Notes: generated by a model from the letters alone, not told the origin. DNA of 64,000 nucleotides from Serratia quinivorans (GCA_900457075.1 UGYN01000002.1:62001-126000), one strand, 5' to 3'. Counted from the stretch's first letter, positions 25,714-35,416 are shown. Translations and numbers: made by a program.

Positions 25714-27747
25714 TTACTCCGCCAGCGCCAGAATAAAGGCGTACTCCAGCGCGATATCTTCATAAGCTTTGAAACGCCCGGACTTGCCGCCGTGGCCGGA
25801 ATCCATATCGGTATACAGCAACAGCTGGCGATCGTCGGTCTTCAGCTCACGCAGTTTGGCCACCCACTTGGCCGGCTCCCAATACTGTACCTGAGAGTCA
25901 TGCAAACCGGTGGTGACCAGCATATGCGGATAATCCTGCGCCTTAACCTGATCGTAAGGGCTGTATTGCAAAATGTAGTCGTAGTAGGCCTGCTCGTTCG
26001 GGTTGCCCCATTCGTCGTACTCGCCGGTCGTCAGCGGAATTGACTCGTCGAGCATGGTGGTGACCACATCAACAAAAGGCACCTGCGCCACAATGCCGTT
26101 GAACAACCTGGGTGCCTGGTTAATCACCGCGCCCATCAACAGGCCACCGGCGCTGCCACCCATGGCAAATACCCGTTTGGCGTCACCGTAACCCTGGGCG
26201 ATCAACGCCTCGGTCACGTCGATGAAATCGTTGAAGGTGTTTTGCTTTTTGAATAATTTACCGTCTTCATACCACAGTTGCCCCAGCTCACCGCCGCCGC
26301 GAATGTGTGCCAGCACAAACACAAAACCGCGATCCAACAGGCTTAAGCGGCTGGCGCTGAAGGCCGGATCCATGCTGCTGCCGTAAGAGCCGTAGCCATA
26401 CACCATCAGCGGGTTGGTGCCGCGCGTAAATTTATCGTGGCGGTAGACCAGCGAAACCGGGACTTCAACGCCATCACGCGCCTTCACCCATACCCGCTCG
26501 CTACGGTAATTTTCCGGAGTGAAGTTTTTCACTTCCTGCTGTTTGAGCATCACGCGCTCACCGCTGTCGAGATTAAGCTCATACAGCGTGGTCGGCGTGG
26601 TCATCGAAGAATAGCCATAGCGCAGCAGCTCGGTTTCCGGTTCCGGGTTGTACGCCAGCCAGGTGGTGTAGGTGGGGTCGTCGAAGGCAATGCGCTTCAC
26701 TTCGCCGCTCTGCCAGTGGATCTGTCGCAGTTGGGTCAGACCTTCGCTGCGCTCTTCCACCACCAGCCAGTCACGGAACAGGCTAAAGCCCTCCAGCATC
26801 ACTTCGATACGCGGAGCGATCAGCGTCTGCCACTGCGCTTCATCCGCCTGATCACTTTGATACAGGCCGAAGTTCTTGCCGTCCTTGTTGGAACGGATAT
26901 AGAAATGCTGGTGATAGTGATCGATACCGTATTCATGATCCTTACGACGCGGCACAAACATCTGCGGCTTGCTGTCGGCACGATCGGCGTCCAGCAGCAG
27001 GATTTCCGAGGTGGTGGTGCTGCTCAGATGGATCAGAATAAAACGATCGGAGGTGGTCTTTTCCAACCCGACGTAGAAGGTGTCGTCCTTTTCTTCGTAG
27101 ATCAGCTCATCGAGCTGCGGATCGGTGCCCACCACGTGGCGATAGACCTGATAAGGCAGCAACGTTTTGGCGTGTTTGCGTACGTAATACACGGTGGCCG
27201 AGTCGTTGGCCCATTCAAAGCTGCCGGAGGTGTTTTCCAGCACTTCGTCGGTCCAGCTATCGTCGCTGAGGTTTTTGAAACGAATGTCGTACTGGCGACG
27301 AGAAAGAAAATCTTCCGCAACCGCCAGTTTTTGGTTATCGGGACTGACTTCCAGCCCGCCGAGGGTATAAAACTCACGCTGCTCGGCACGTTGATTGCCG
27401 TCGATCAGGATATCCCAATGCTCGCTCTCGGCCTGCGGTTGGCGGACGTAAATCGCGTATTCATTGCCCGGTTCAAAGCGGGTCTGATAGCGGTAGCCGT
27501 GCCGGACGTAAGGCACCGAATGTTCCTGCTGAGGAATACGCGCCACCATCTCTTCATACAGAGTTTCGCGCAGCGCCTGTTGCGGTTTCAGTACCGCGTC
27601 GGTAAAGGCGTTTTCCGCCTGCAGATAGTCCAGCACCTGCGGGTCTGCGCGCTCGTCGTCGCGCAGCCAATAATAGTCATCTACCCGCGTGTCGCCGTGG
27701 GTAGTAATGGGATAAGGACGTTTTTCTGCCTTAGGGGGTGTCATCAT
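25714..27747 (-). CDS. ptrB: Oligopeptidase B
   Basis: A 677-residue S9A serine peptidase. An N-terminal beta-propeller is followed by the catalytic domain with [13 protein letters not shown] (nucleophile Ser), TTGLHDSQV (Asp) and [11 protein letters not shown] (His). It cleaves after Arg or Lys in peptides shorter than about 30 residues, in the cytoplasm. Length is near that of E. coli PtrB (686). Confidence 0.95.
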   Translation of the reverse strand: MMTPPKAEKRPYPITTHGDTRVDDYYWLRDDERADPQVLDYLQAENAFTDAVLKPQQALRETLYEEMVARIPQQEHSVPYVRHGYRYQTRFEPGNEYAIYVRQPQAESEHWDILIDGNQRAEQREFYTLGGLEVSPDNQKLAVAEDFLSRRQYDIRFKNLSDDSWTDEVLENTSGSFEWANDSATVYYVRKHAKTLLPYQVYRHVVGTDPQLDELIYEEKDDTFYVGLEKTTSDRFILIHLSSTTTSEILLLDADRADSKPQMFVPRRKDHEYGIDHYHQHFYIRSNKDGKNFGLYQSDQADEAQWQTLIAPRIEVMLEGFSLFRDWLVVEERSEGLTQLRQIHWQSGEVKRIAFDDPTYTTWLAYNPEPETELLRYGYSSMTTPTTLYELNLDSGERVMLKQQEVKNFTPENYRSERVWVKARDGVEVPVSLVYRHDKFTRGTNPLMVYGYGSYGSSMDPAFSASRLSLLDRGFVFVLAHIRGGGELGQLWYEDGKLFKKQNTFNDFIDVTEALIAQGYGDAKRVFAMGGSAGGLLMGAVINQAPRLFNGIVAQVPFVDVVTTMLDESIPLTTGEYDEWGNPNEQAYYDYILQYSPYDQVKAQDYPHMLVTTGLHDSQVQYWEPAKWVAKLRELKTDDRQLLLYTDMDSGHGGKSGRFKAYEDIALEYAFILALAE

Positions 27748-27815
27748 TGCTAAATCATCCGCTTACCTTGATTAAGGCAAGAGTGACACGATTCCCCCCG
27801 GCTTGCCAAGCGGCG

Positions 27816-28469
27816 CTATGCCAGCTCGCGCTTTTTCTCGTTGACGTCGTTTTCGATGCCCTGCTTAACGTCCGCCGGGATCTTCAACGACTGCGCCAGC
27901 GCGTCAAGATAACCACGCTCCATAAAGTGATCGACGTCGATCACCATGCAGCTCAGGTAATAAACTTCCAACGCTTCGTCTTCATTCTTCACGCTCTGGG
28001 CGATCAGATCCGGGTTCAGCGGTTGATCTATGGCCTCTTGCACCCATTTTTGCGCTTCCTCACCCACCTGCAGCTGTTCCAGGCTGTGATCGATAGCGCG
28101 TTTTTCTTCCGCATCGATATGACCATCGCTCTTGGCGGCGAACACCAGCGCCTGCACCAGCCGTTTGGCGCGCAAATCTACCGGCGTGGTTTGCAGACCG
28201 AACTGCGGTTCATCCTGATGGGTTTCTTTCACGCGCTGCTTGTACTTATTCCACAACACCGCGCCCACCGCCGCGCTGCCGCCAATAATCAACGCGTTCT
28301 TGCCGAATTTGCCTACCAATTTGCGTGATGACTTGTTCGCCAGCAAGACACCCACCAGGCCACCTAATGCGGTCGGGGCCAGCAGTTTGCCGATGCCTTC
28401 CGACCCGCCGATTGAACCGGCCTTTTGCCCAATCATGGATTGGATCTGCTGCATCCAGTTATTTTTCAT
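27816..28469 (-). CDS. yebE: YebE family (DUF533) protein
   Basis: A 217-residue protein: glycine-rich N-terminus, membrane-like segments around LGGLVGVLLANKSSRKL and NALIIGGSAAVGAVLWNKY, then a TerB-like domain (ALVFAAKSDGHIDAEEKRAI). It matches E. coli YebE. The start is taken at ATG 28469 (MKNNWMQQIQS); an upstream in-frame ATG at 28508 has no family support. In E. coli the gene responds to envelope stress; its function is not known. Confidence 0.9.
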   Translation of the reverse strand: MKNNWMQQIQSMIGQKAGSIGGSEGIGKLLAPTALGGLVGVLLANKSSRKLVGKFGKNALIIGGSAAVGAVLWNKYKQRVKETHQDEPQFGLQTTPVDLRAKRLVQALVFAAKSDGHIDAEEKRAIDHSLEQLQVGEEAQKWVQEAIDQPLNPDLIAQSVKNEDEALEVYYLSCMVIDVDHFMERGYLDALAQSLKIPADVKQGIENDVNEKKRELA

Positions 28470-28638
28470 ACTTAACCCTTTGCCGAAGGAAACGAGGCGC
28501 GCAGGCACAAATTGGCCAAACCGCCGGTGAACCGTCAGATTAGGGGATTATTTGTCAATTTACGTATGGGGGATGAAAACCTGTGTAGCGGGGAAAATGG
28601 CCGGCTCCGCCGTTAGGCGTAAACCGGCCAGCAAGGCA

Positions 28639-29226
28639 TTAAGGCTGTTGGCCCTCTTCGCCCGGCTGTTCTTCGTCTTGTTCGTACTCCGCCAGTTCGT
28701 CACGCATCGCCTGAATTGATTCGCGAGCCAGTAGCGACAACGTACGGTAAAAACCGGTGGTGGCATGAGCTTCCACTTTGCCGAGGAAACGGCCGCACCA
28801 GGGCAGCAGATAGTCGTCAAACAAGGCGATCTGCGCCTGCGTTTCGTCTTCCTGCGCCTGATCTTCCAGCCATGAGGCGGCCAGCAGCAGTGAACCGAAG
28901 TGATCGGCCGGCGCTTCGCTTAATGGCATGCCCCGCTGTTGCAGAAAAGTACGCACTTCCGCTTCCGTCGCCCCTTCAACATAGGCAGAACGGAATGGTG
29001 ACACGCTGCACTCGCTGCCGACAAACATCGCGTTGAAATCACTGGACAGCTGGTTGACATCACAACCCTGCTGCAGCCGAACCAACAGTTCGTCCTGCTC
29101 CAGCGGCCAGTGTTGCTTCAGTTTGCCTTCTTTGATCAACGTAAACAGCGGCACCAGCAACGGATCTTGCGGCTGACGATAAAACAGCGTGCCCAGCACG
29201 CGGCAAACAACAGAAAACTCATTCAT
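28639..29226 (-). CDS. ycdY: TorD-family redox enzyme chaperone YcdY
   Basis: A 195-residue protein matching YcdY: CRVLGTLFYRQPQDPLLVPL, FVGSECSVSPFRSAYVEGAT, LLLAASWLEDQ and LLPWCGRFLGKVEAHATTGF. In E. coli YcdY is reported to help load zinc into its partner YcdX and affects swarming. It lies directly downstream of ycdX, 42 bases away. An acidic glutamate-rich tail extends the C-terminus. Confidence 0.92.
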   Translation of the reverse strand: MNEFSVVCRVLGTLFYRQPQDPLLVPLFTLIKEGKLKQHWPLEQDELLVRLQQGCDVNQLSSDFNAMFVGSECSVSPFRSAYVEGATEAEVRTFLQQRGMPLSEAPADHFGSLLLAASWLEDQAQEDETQAQIALFDDYLLPWCGRFLGKVEAHATTGFYRTLSLLARESIQAMRDELAEYEQDEEQPGEEGQQP

Positions 29227-29268
29227 GGTAATGCCTTATACAATACGGAAAAATTTGCCGGGACGATG

Positions 29269-30006
29269 TCACAAATCGGCCAGTTCCGCAATCGCCGGCT
29301 TGCCGCGCCGTTCGAGAAAGTCCAGCAGGCGCCGTGGGCTAACGTTAAGGATGCGTTCCTGCGGGAACTCCACTTCGGCAATAATGCGTTCGCAGTGTTC
29401 AAAGCCGCCGAGCGAGAAGGCAATGTGGGAATCCGAGCCCAGCGCCAGCCAGCCGCCGGCATCACGCACCGCAGCAGCAATCGCACGGCAGTTGTCTTCA
29501 CTGCCCTTGCGCGAGTGGGTGAACGACGAGTTGTTCAGCTCCAGCGCCACTTCATACCTGGCCGCCGCAGCGGCAACCGCGGCAATATCAATCGGGTATC
29601 TTGGGTTACCTGGGTGGCTGATAATGTGCACGTCCCCCTGCGCCATAGCAGCAATCATCGCTTCGGTATTGGCCGCCTTGTCCTGTGGCGCAAACACCGG
29701 CTCGTGGAAACCGGCAATAATCACGTCGATTTTATCCAGCATCGGACCGGTACAGTCGATATCGCCCTGCCGATTTTTGATATTGGCCTCAATGCCGCGC
29801 AGGATGCCCACGCCGTCCACCAGGCGCGGCCACACGTGCATGTTCATAAAGTGCCAATAATGCGGCGCATCTGCCATGTCCGGGCCATGGTCGGTGATGG
29901 CGAAAAGTTTGATGCCCTTTTGCCGGGCTTCGACGATGTAATCATGCAGCGTGCTGTAGGCGTGGGTGCTGGCGACGGTGTGCATATGTAAATCAACGGG
30001 GTACAT
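29269..30006 (-). CDS. ycdX: PHP-family zinc phosphatase YcdX
   Basis: A 245-residue PHP-domain hydrolase. Metal ligands are visible in [30 protein letters not shown] and LGSDSHIAF. It is a trinuclear zinc phosphatase in E. coli. It forms the ghrA-ycdX-ycdY operon with its neighbours; start ATG 30006 has an AGAAGG-like site. Confidence 0.93.
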   Translation of the reverse strand: MYPVDLHMHTVASTHAYSTLHDYIVEARQKGIKLFAITDHGPDMADAPHYWHFMNMHVWPRLVDGVGILRGIEANIKNRQGDIDCTGPMLDKIDVIIAGFHEPVFAPQDKAANTEAMIAAMAQGDVHIISHPGNPRYPIDIAAVAAAAARYEVALELNNSSFTHSRKGSEDNCRAIAAAVRDAGGWLALGSDSHIAFSLGGFEHCERIIAEVEFPQERILNVSPRRLLDFLERRGKPAIAELADL

Positions 30007-30092
30007 TGCTTCTCCTTCTGAGCGGCCTGCCAGAATGCGGCGGCAGGCGCGGTTTGTTATTTATCGAGTTTAGCAGGTGCATCACCGGAAGG

Positions 30093-31034
30093 TCAGTAAC
30101 CGAGCAGCACATCTACCACTCCGGCTGGTGTTTGTCCGGCCTCAAGCGCGAGAATGTTCGCCGCTATCTGATCCATCGCCGCTTGCGGCAAGGTGATGGC
30201 AGCAATATGCGGGGTAATGGTGACACGCGGATGACGCCAGAACGGATGCGCCTGCGGCAGCGGCTCGGTGACGAACACATCCAGCGTGGCGGCGGCAAGT
30301 TGGCCTTGCTCCAGCGCCTGCAACAGATCGTCCTCAACCAAATGCGCACCCCGTGCCAGGTTGATCAGATAAGCCCCCGGCGCCAAATGCACGAACAGTT
30401 GCTGATTGAGGATCCCGGCGGTTTCCGGCGTATTGGGCAGCAGATTGATCAGCAATTGCACACCATCGAGAAACGCGGCGCGCTGTTCGGCTCCGGCAAA
30501 GCTCTGCACGCCGTCGATTTGTTTAGGGCTACGGCTCCAGCAACGCACGTTAAAACCAAACGCCGTCAGCTTCTGCGCCACGCTTTTGCCCAACACCCCG
30601 GCACCGAGAATGCCAATAGTGAAGTTATCCTGCTGATGGGGATCGAGCGGCCGCCACTCTTGCTGCTGTTGCAACAGTTGGTATTCATCAAAACGGCGGA
30701 AATAGCGCAGGACGTAGCTCAGGGCATATTCCTGCATCTGTTGCGCCATGCCGGTATCTTCAAGGCGCAGCAACGGCACACCTGCCGGCAGGGTACCGGG
30801 GTAAGCACGCTCTTGCTCCAGGATGGCATCGACGCCGGCACCGAGGGCAAACACGCCTTTCAACCGACCACGGTTAGCCAACATCTCATGGGGTGGCCGC
30901 CACACCAACGCGTAATCTGCCGGACGATCATCGCCCGGTTGCCAGGCACGAACCTGCGCTTGCGGCAGGCGCTGTGACAGGCCTGCCAGCCATTCCTCGG
31001 CATTAAAGAAAGGGTGGTAAAAAATGATGTTCAT
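30093..31034 (-). CDS. ghrA: Glyoxylate/hydroxypyruvate reductase A
   Basis: A 313-residue D-2-hydroxyacid dehydrogenase. NAD(P) motif GILGAGVLGKSVA, substrate arginine in INLARGAHLVE, and the catalytic His in PHIAAITLP are present. It reduces glyoxylate and hydroxypyruvate with NADPH in the cytoplasm. First gene of the ghrA-ycdX-ycdY cluster. Confidence 0.93.
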   Translation of the reverse strand: MNIIFYHPFFNAEEWLAGLSQRLPQAQVRAWQPGDDRPADYALVWRPPHEMLANRGRLKGVFALGAGVDAILEQERAYPGTLPAGVPLLRLEDTGMAQQMQEYALSYVLRYFRRFDEYQLLQQQQEWRPLDPHQQDNFTIGILGAGVLGKSVAQKLTAFGFNVRCWSRSPKQIDGVQSFAGAEQRAAFLDGVQLLINLLPNTPETAGILNQQLFVHLAPGAYLINLARGAHLVEDDLLQALEQGQLAAATLDVFVTEPLPQAHPFWRHPRVTITPHIAAITLPQAAMDQIAANILALEAGQTPAGVVDVLLGY

Positions 31035-31122
31035 CTTCGCGACTCCGTCTGTTTTTATCTATTTCCATCCAGACTTCCGCGATTCGTCGGCAGATGCAAG
31101 CGTTAAAGCCCAAAACGAAAAC

Positions 31123-31146
31123 AGCCCCGACCAGTGGGGCTATTTT
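31123..31146 (-). terminator. Terminator after the POT transporter gene
   Basis: AGCCCC and GGGGCT arms with T-rich sequence on both sides, between the transporter gene and ghrA; both are leftward, so it ends the transporter transcript. Confidence 0.75.
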
Positions 31147-31160
31147 CATACGGCGGGCTC

Positions 31161-32663
31161 TCAGGCTGCGACCGGGGTGTCGTGCCTGATTAGGCGGCGC
31201 AGCAGCGGGATCAAAATCAGCATCACCACGCCGACACCTGCGGCTCCCCAGCCCAGCACGCTAAACACCTCGCTGTAACCGGGGTTGGTCAACACCGGGG
31301 TACTTCCGCTGTTTTCCGGCATCAGGCCCGAGACGTAGCCCGCCAATACCGAAGCGACGCCGGTGACCATCATCCAGCAGCCCATCATCACCCCCTGATA
31401 GCGCGGGGGGGCCAGTTTGCCGATCATCGCGTAGCCGATCGGGGAAATCATCAGTTCACCGATGCTCTGCAGCACATAACTGATGGCAATCCATTTAAAC
31501 GCCACCAGCCCGTCACCGCCGGCCAGGCTGATACCCAACGGCAATACCAGCATACCCAGCCCGATACAAAACAGCGAACCGGAAAACTGCATGGGAATGT
31601 CGATTTTGCAGCCACGGGCGCGCAGGCGATTGAACCACCAGGCCATCAGCGGCCCACCGACCACGATCACCAACGTATTGATGTTCTGGATCCATTGCGG
31701 TGCCACCTGAATGCCGTAGACATTCAAATTGATGTTGTGCTCGGAGAACAGCATCAGCCCCATTGGCGCCAACTGATACAGCGACCAAAACACCAGTGAC
31801 CCCAATGCCAGGATCAGATAAGCGGTCATCCGGCGACGTTCATCACGCGGATGATGACGTAACGTGACCACGCACAGCATCAGGAAAATCAGCACGCCGA
31901 GGCCAATGACGAAGTGACCGCTAAACTCGGCGTGGGTCAGCATCACGCGGATAATAGGCACCAACACCACCAATACCGCTAACCCGACCAGCATGCGCCA
32001 GCGATATTCTCCACGGCTGGCGTCATGCAATGGTGTGTTGAGATCGGCCAGAATGCGCCAACGGCTGACGGCAACGATAATTGCCGCCGCATTGCCCAGA
32101 GTGGCGAACAGGAACAACGCGCGGTAGTTTTCGGTCAGTTGGAAATAGCCGGCGACGGTAAAACCGACAAAGAACCCCAGGTTCATCCCGGCATAGTTCC
32201 ACAGGAAGGCAGATTCACGCCGATCGTCGTCCGGCTTAAAACGCTGGGTCAACATCATATTAATGCAGGTGACGTTCAGCCCACTGCCGGTCAGGAACAT
32301 CGCCAGGCCCCAGTAAAGTCCCCAGACACCCGCCACGGCGATCAACGCGCAGCCAATCACCTGCAGCACCATACCCAGTACGAACAGGTTGCGGTTGCTG
32401 AGGAAGCGCCCACCCAGATAGCCGCCGAACATATGCAAGCCGTAGTTGAACGCCCCGAATACGCCCATCATGGCGTTAGCGTTCGTTTCGCTGAAGCCCA
32501 AACGCTTGGTGGCGTACAGTACCAACGTGGAGTACAGCACGGCAAAACCCAGCGTGGCGAAGATTTGGATAAAGAACAGTGCCCCGGCTCCCGGGGGGAT
32601 GGCATGGCGTTGTGGCGCCGTCGGTGTGGAATCTGACGAAGTCAAAGTGAACCTCTGCTGCAT
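31161..32663 (-). CDS. POT/PTR-family MFS transporter, divergent
   Basis: A 500-residue membrane protein with about 12-14 helices. It resembles proton-dependent oligopeptide transporters (Dtp family) in layout: NYAGMNLGFFVGFTVAGYF and QSIGELMISPIGYAMIGKLA, the latter close to the conserved helix-10 motif with its glutamate. The helix-1 ExxER motif essential for proton coupling in canonical members is absent: the segment reads IQIFATLGFAVLY. Substrate is therefore uncertain. ATG 32663 (MQQRFTL) is preferred over an upstream in-frame start with 36 unsupported residues. Confidence 0.85.
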   Translation of the reverse strand: MQQRFTLTSSDSTPTAPQRHAIPPGAGALFFIQIFATLGFAVLYSTLVLYATKRLGFSETNANAMMGVFGAFNYGLHMFGGYLGGRFLSNRNLFVLGMVLQVIGCALIAVAGVWGLYWGLAMFLTGSGLNVTCINMMLTQRFKPDDDRRESAFLWNYAGMNLGFFVGFTVAGYFQLTENYRALFLFATLGNAAAIIVAVSRWRILADLNTPLHDASRGEYRWRMLVGLAVLVVLVPIIRVMLTHAEFSGHFVIGLGVLIFLMLCVVTLRHHPRDERRRMTAYLILALGSLVFWSLYQLAPMGLMLFSEHNINLNVYGIQVAPQWIQNINTLVIVVGGPLMAWWFNRLRARGCKIDIPMQFSGSLFCIGLGMLVLPLGISLAGGDGLVAFKWIAISYVLQSIGELMISPIGYAMIGKLAPPRYQGVMMGCWMMVTGVASVLAGYVSGLMPENSGSTPVLTNPGYSEVFSVLGWGAAGVGVVMLILIPLLRRLIRHDTPVAA

Positions 32664-33003
32664 TATTATTTGATAGATCAATCCCTGTCTGCTTATCGCC
32701 GGGTCGTTGCCCGGCAACCTGCGCGGCGGTGTGATAATCCTTGCCAAAACCCCGCGCCAGCACCTTTCCATTTAGCGACACATATGACTAATAATCCAGT
32801 ATTAATGCATATAACAGCACTGCAGACTTCACTATTGCTGATATATTGAGCTAACGCATACTGAAGCGTTCAAATATTAGCCTGCTATATAATTTTACGC
32901 TATGTCTCCCCCCTCAATTGATGCGACATGCTGGCCGATCGCTCGGGAAATCAGCAAATTGCTGCAACTTTAGCTAAACGGCCATGGTTATGTCACAAGA
33001 GGG
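32664..33003. other. Intergenic region upstream of the transporter gene
   Basis: Nothing recognised apart from AT-rich sequence suitable for the transporter promoter; the tRNA promoter begins at its right edge. Confidence 0.45.
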
Positions 33004-33032
33004 TTGACGCTGGGATCAGATTCTCCTACATT
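33004..33032 (+). promoter_or_regulatory. Sigma-70 promoter of tRNA-Ser copy 1
   Basis: TTGACG and TACATT hexamers are 17 bases apart, followed by a GC-rich discriminator (AGCGCCCG) typical of stringently controlled stable RNA promoters. Confidence 0.8.
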
Positions 33033-33074
33033 AGCGCCCGTCGACAGCGCAATGCGTTAGCGATGAAGTAAAAC

Positions 33075-33164
33075 GGTGAGGTGTCTGAGTGGCTGAAGGA
33101 GCACGCCTGGAAAGTGTGTATACGCGTAAGTGTATCGAGGGTTCGAACCCCTCTCTCACCGCCA
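33075..33164 (+). tRNA. tRNA-Ser(GGA), copy 1
   Basis: A 90-base class II tRNA with a long variable arm, anticodon GGA in CTGGAAA, GTTCGAAC T-arm and encoded CCA. It matches enterobacterial tRNA-Ser(GGA). The last acceptor pair is G-T here (CTCTCACC), versus G-C in copy 2. Confidence 0.96.
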
Positions 33165-33176
33165 TATTCCACGAGA

Positions 33177-33204
33177 AAGCCTGAACGCAAGTTCAGGCTT
33201 TTTT
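33177..33204 (+). terminator. Terminator of tRNA-Ser copy 1
   Basis: AAGCCTGAAC and GTTCAGGCTT form a perfect 10-base stem with a GCAA tetraloop and a T-run. Confidence 0.92.
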
Positions 33205-33316
33205 GTTGTCTGCGAGACAGGGAATTCTGCTGCCGTCCCCCGCCCCTGCCGTTCGCCGCAGTTTTCAGCAAAGCGAACACGGCTTAAGCGGACGCACCGA
33301 AACGCCGAAATTCTGC

Positions 33317-33345
33317 TTGACCGGATCGCCCTCTCTCCCTATAGT
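33317..33345 (+). promoter_or_regulatory. Sigma-70 promoter of tRNA-Ser copy 2
   Basis: TTGACC and TATAGT are 17 bases apart and followed by AGCGCCCC, again a GC-rich discriminator. Confidence 0.8.
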
Positions 33346-33385
33346 AGCGCCCCGTTGCGCCAGTGAGTACGCAACGGAAAAATAC

Positions 33386-33475
33386 GGTGAGGTGTCTGAG
33401 TGGCTGAAGGAGCACGCCTGGAAAGTGTGTATACGCGTAAGTGTATCGAGGGTTCGAACCCCTCCCTCACCGCCA
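33386..33475 (+). tRNA. tRNA-Ser(GGA), copy 2
   Basis: Identical to copy 1 over 90 bases except for one base in the 3' acceptor side (CTCCCTCACC), which converts a G-T wobble into G-C. Confidence 0.96.
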
Positions 33476-33487
33476 TATTTTACGAGA

Positions 33488-33515
33488 AAGCCTGAACGCA
33501 AGTTCAGGCTTTTTT
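33488..33515 (+). terminator. Terminator of tRNA-Ser copy 2
   Basis: The same perfect stem and GCAA loop as copy 1, showing that the whole tRNA-terminator unit was duplicated. It also separates the tRNA from the convergent sdeR gene. Confidence 0.92.
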
Positions 33516-33532
33516 GTTGTCGGCAATCCGCC

Positions 33533-33889
33533 TCAATGCGTGTGGCCAGCCGCCATGGATGGCTGCATCACGCCACGGCGCCAGTCGCCCGGGGTTTGAC
33601 CATAGTGGCGTTTAAAACTGCGATTGAAGGACTGCTGCGAGTCAAAGCCGAGTGAGATCGCCACGCTGACGATCGGTTCGCCGCTGTTGGCCAGGCGCTC
33701 TGCCGAGACCCTCAGCTTCTGCATGCGAATATACTCTCCCAGCGCGTAACCGGTCTGCCGTTTGAACATTCGCTGCAGGTGCCACTTGGAATACCCCGCG
33801 CGGCCCGCGACGGTGTTGATGTCCAGCTTCTCTTCCAGATTGTTATCAATCCACTCAATCAAATCAGTAATAAAACCCGTGCTGTTCAT
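33533..33889 (-). CDS. sdeR: MarA/SoxS/RamA-type AraC regulator, probably SdeR
   Basis: A 118-residue single-domain AraC regulator with two HTH motifs: [20 protein letters not shown] and [20 protein letters not shown], then [14 protein letters not shown]. The size and sequence are those of MarA/SoxS/RamA activators. Divergent from the adjacent RND pump operon, it should activate it; Serratia SdeR has this role for SdeAB. The symbol rests on context and family, not an alignment. Confidence 0.8.
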   Translation of the reverse strand: MNSTGFITDLIEWIDNNLEEKLDINTVAGRAGYSKWHLQRMFKRQTGYALGEYIRMQKLRVSAERLANSGEPIVSVAISLGFDSQQSFNRSFKRHYGQTPGDWRRGVMQPSMAAGHTH

Positions 33890-33956
33890 GCTGACGCTCC
33901 CATGACTTGGCAGGTAGATCCGCTGCCCGATGCCATTACGTTGCAGCAGTTTCGCA

Positions 33957-33985
33957 TTAAATGCAATTTTTATTATTGCATTTAA
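33957..33985. promoter_or_regulatory. 11-base dyad between sdeR and sdeA
   Basis: TTAAATGCAAT and ATTGCATTTAA are perfect inverted repeats separated by seven bases. The right arm contains the -35 element of the pump promoter, so a repressor bound here would block transcription. Confidence 0.6.
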
Positions 33986-34005
33986 CAGAGAGGCACTTCT
34001 ATAAT
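33976..34005 (+). promoter_or_regulatory. Putative promoter of the sdeAB operon
   Basis: TTGCAT and a perfect TATAAT lie 18 bases apart. Transcription would start near 34012, giving a leader of about 190 bases that contains the GGCCACA tandem repeat. Confidence 0.6.
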
Positions 34006-34105
34006 CCAGCCAATTAATGTAACCGATATTGATACATTAATGTGACAACAATGTGTTTCAAAACCTAACCGTTGCGCCGATGACCGGTGCAACCGCTCTG
34101 CCGCC

Positions 34106-34140
34106 GGCCACAGGCCACAGGCCACAGGCCACAGGCCAGG
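34106..34140 (+). repeat. GGCCACA tandem repeat in the sdeA leader
   Basis: Four perfect copies of the 7-mer GGCCACA begin at 34106, 34113, 34120 and 34127, followed by a partial copy GGCCAGG. It lies about 70-100 bases upstream of the sdeA start. Confidence 0.9.
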
Positions 34141-34205
34141 GAAGTTACCCGGATAACAGGGCCGGGTGTATCGCCAGATCGTGCTTACTACTGGAAAGAA
34201 AAATA

Positions 34206-35393
34206 ATGCCAAGCCAGCCAAACTCATTGTTCCATTCACGCCGTCGCCAAAGCGGCATCGGTATCAGCACTCGCCTCTCTGCTGTCGCGTTGCTGGTCGC
34301 TCTGCTGGCCGGGTGTGACAACAGCGTCGCTCACAATGCGGCGCCCCCGCCACCGGCCGTCAGCACCACCGACGTGGTGATAAAACCCATCAGCCAATGG
34401 GATGCTTTTAACGGTCGCATCGAGGCGGTGCAAAGCGTCCAACTACGGCCTCGGGTTTCCGGCTATATCGATAAAGTGAATTACACCGAAGGCGATGAAG
34501 TGAAAAAAGGTCAGGTGCTGTTCACCATCGACGATCGTACCTACCGCGCCGCTCGTGAGCAGGCACAGGCCGAATTGGTTCGAGCACGCAATCAGGCAGC
34601 GCTGGCCCGCAGCGAATCCGGTCGCACCGAAAAACTGATCGGCAGCCAGGCAATTTCGACCGAGGTGTGGGAACAACGCCGCTCCTCCGCCGCACAGGCA
34701 CAAAGCAACGTATTGGCAGCTCAGGCCCAATTCGACCTGGCGCAACTGAACCTCGATTTTACCCGAGTGATCGCACCAATTGACGGGCGCGCCAGCCGCG
34801 CGATGATCACCGCCGGTAACCTGGTGACCACCGGCGACAGTGCCAGCGTACTCACCACGCTGGTGTCGCTCGACAAGGTTTACGTCTATTTCGACGTCGA
34901 TGAAGCCACTTTTCTGCGTTACCAAAACGATGGACGACGCACGACAAAACTGCCGGTGAAAGTCGGGCTGGTCGGCGAAGACGGCTATCCGCATCAGGGC
35001 ATCGTTGATTTTACCGACAACCAGCTGAATGCCGGTACCGGCACCATCCGCATGCGCGCCCAGCTGGAAAACGCGGAGCGCCGTTTCACTCCAGGGTTAT
35101 TCGCCCGGGTGCAGATGCCCGGTAGCGCCGAGTTCAATGCCATGCTGATCAACGATAAATCGGTAATGACCGATCAGGATCGCAAGTTTGTTTATATCGT
35201 CGATAAGGACGGCAAGGCGCAACGACGCGATATCGAAGTGGGCCGGGTGGCCGGTGGGCTACGTATTGTACAGAAGGGGCTGTCTGCCGGTGACCGGGTG
35301 ATCGTCGACGGCATGCAAAAAGTGTTTATGCCGGGTATGCCGGTCGCTGCCAAAAACGTGGCGATCAACGCCGACGCTTCCGCGCTTAACTAA
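34206..35393 (+). CDS. sdeA: RND efflux periplasmic adaptor, SdeA-like
   Basis: A 395-residue membrane fusion protein. It has a lipoprotein signal with lipobox LLAGC, then the lipoyl/hairpin arrangement (VQLRPRVSGYIDKVNYTEGD, DEVKKGQVLFTID; LDFTRVIAPIDGRAS) and the beta-barrel domain (RFTPGLFARVQMPG). It links the inner membrane pump to an outer membrane channel. ATG 34206 has a GGAAAG site; an upstream in-frame start would read through the leader repeat. No outer membrane factor gene follows, so a TolC homologue from elsewhere is needed. Confidence 0.88.
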   Translation: MPSQPNSLFHSRRRQSGIGISTRLSAVALLVALLAGCDNSVAHNAAPPPPAVSTTDVVIKPISQWDAFNGRIEAVQSVQLRPRVSGYIDKVNYTEGDEVKKGQVLFTIDDRTYRAAREQAQAELVRARNQAALARSESGRTEKLIGSQAISTEVWEQRRSSAAQAQSNVLAAQAQFDLAQLNLDFTRVIAPIDGRASRAMITAGNLVTTGDSASVLTTLVSLDKVYVYFDVDEATFLRYQNDGRRTTKLPVKVGLVGEDGYPHQGIVDFTDNQLNAGTGTIRMRAQLENAERRFTPGLFARVQMPGSAEFNAMLINDKSVMTDQDRKFVYIVDKDGKAQRRDIEVGRVAGGLRIVQKGLSAGDRVIVDGMQKVFMPGMPVAAKNVAINADASALN

Positions 35394-35416
35394 GCCCCAG
35401 TAAAGGATCCTGATCC

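Noticed and set aside
26437..27753. 438-codon plus-strand open frame opposite ptrB
   Set aside because: It is antisense to a fully conserved PtrB; GC-rich codon bias makes such shadow frames common.
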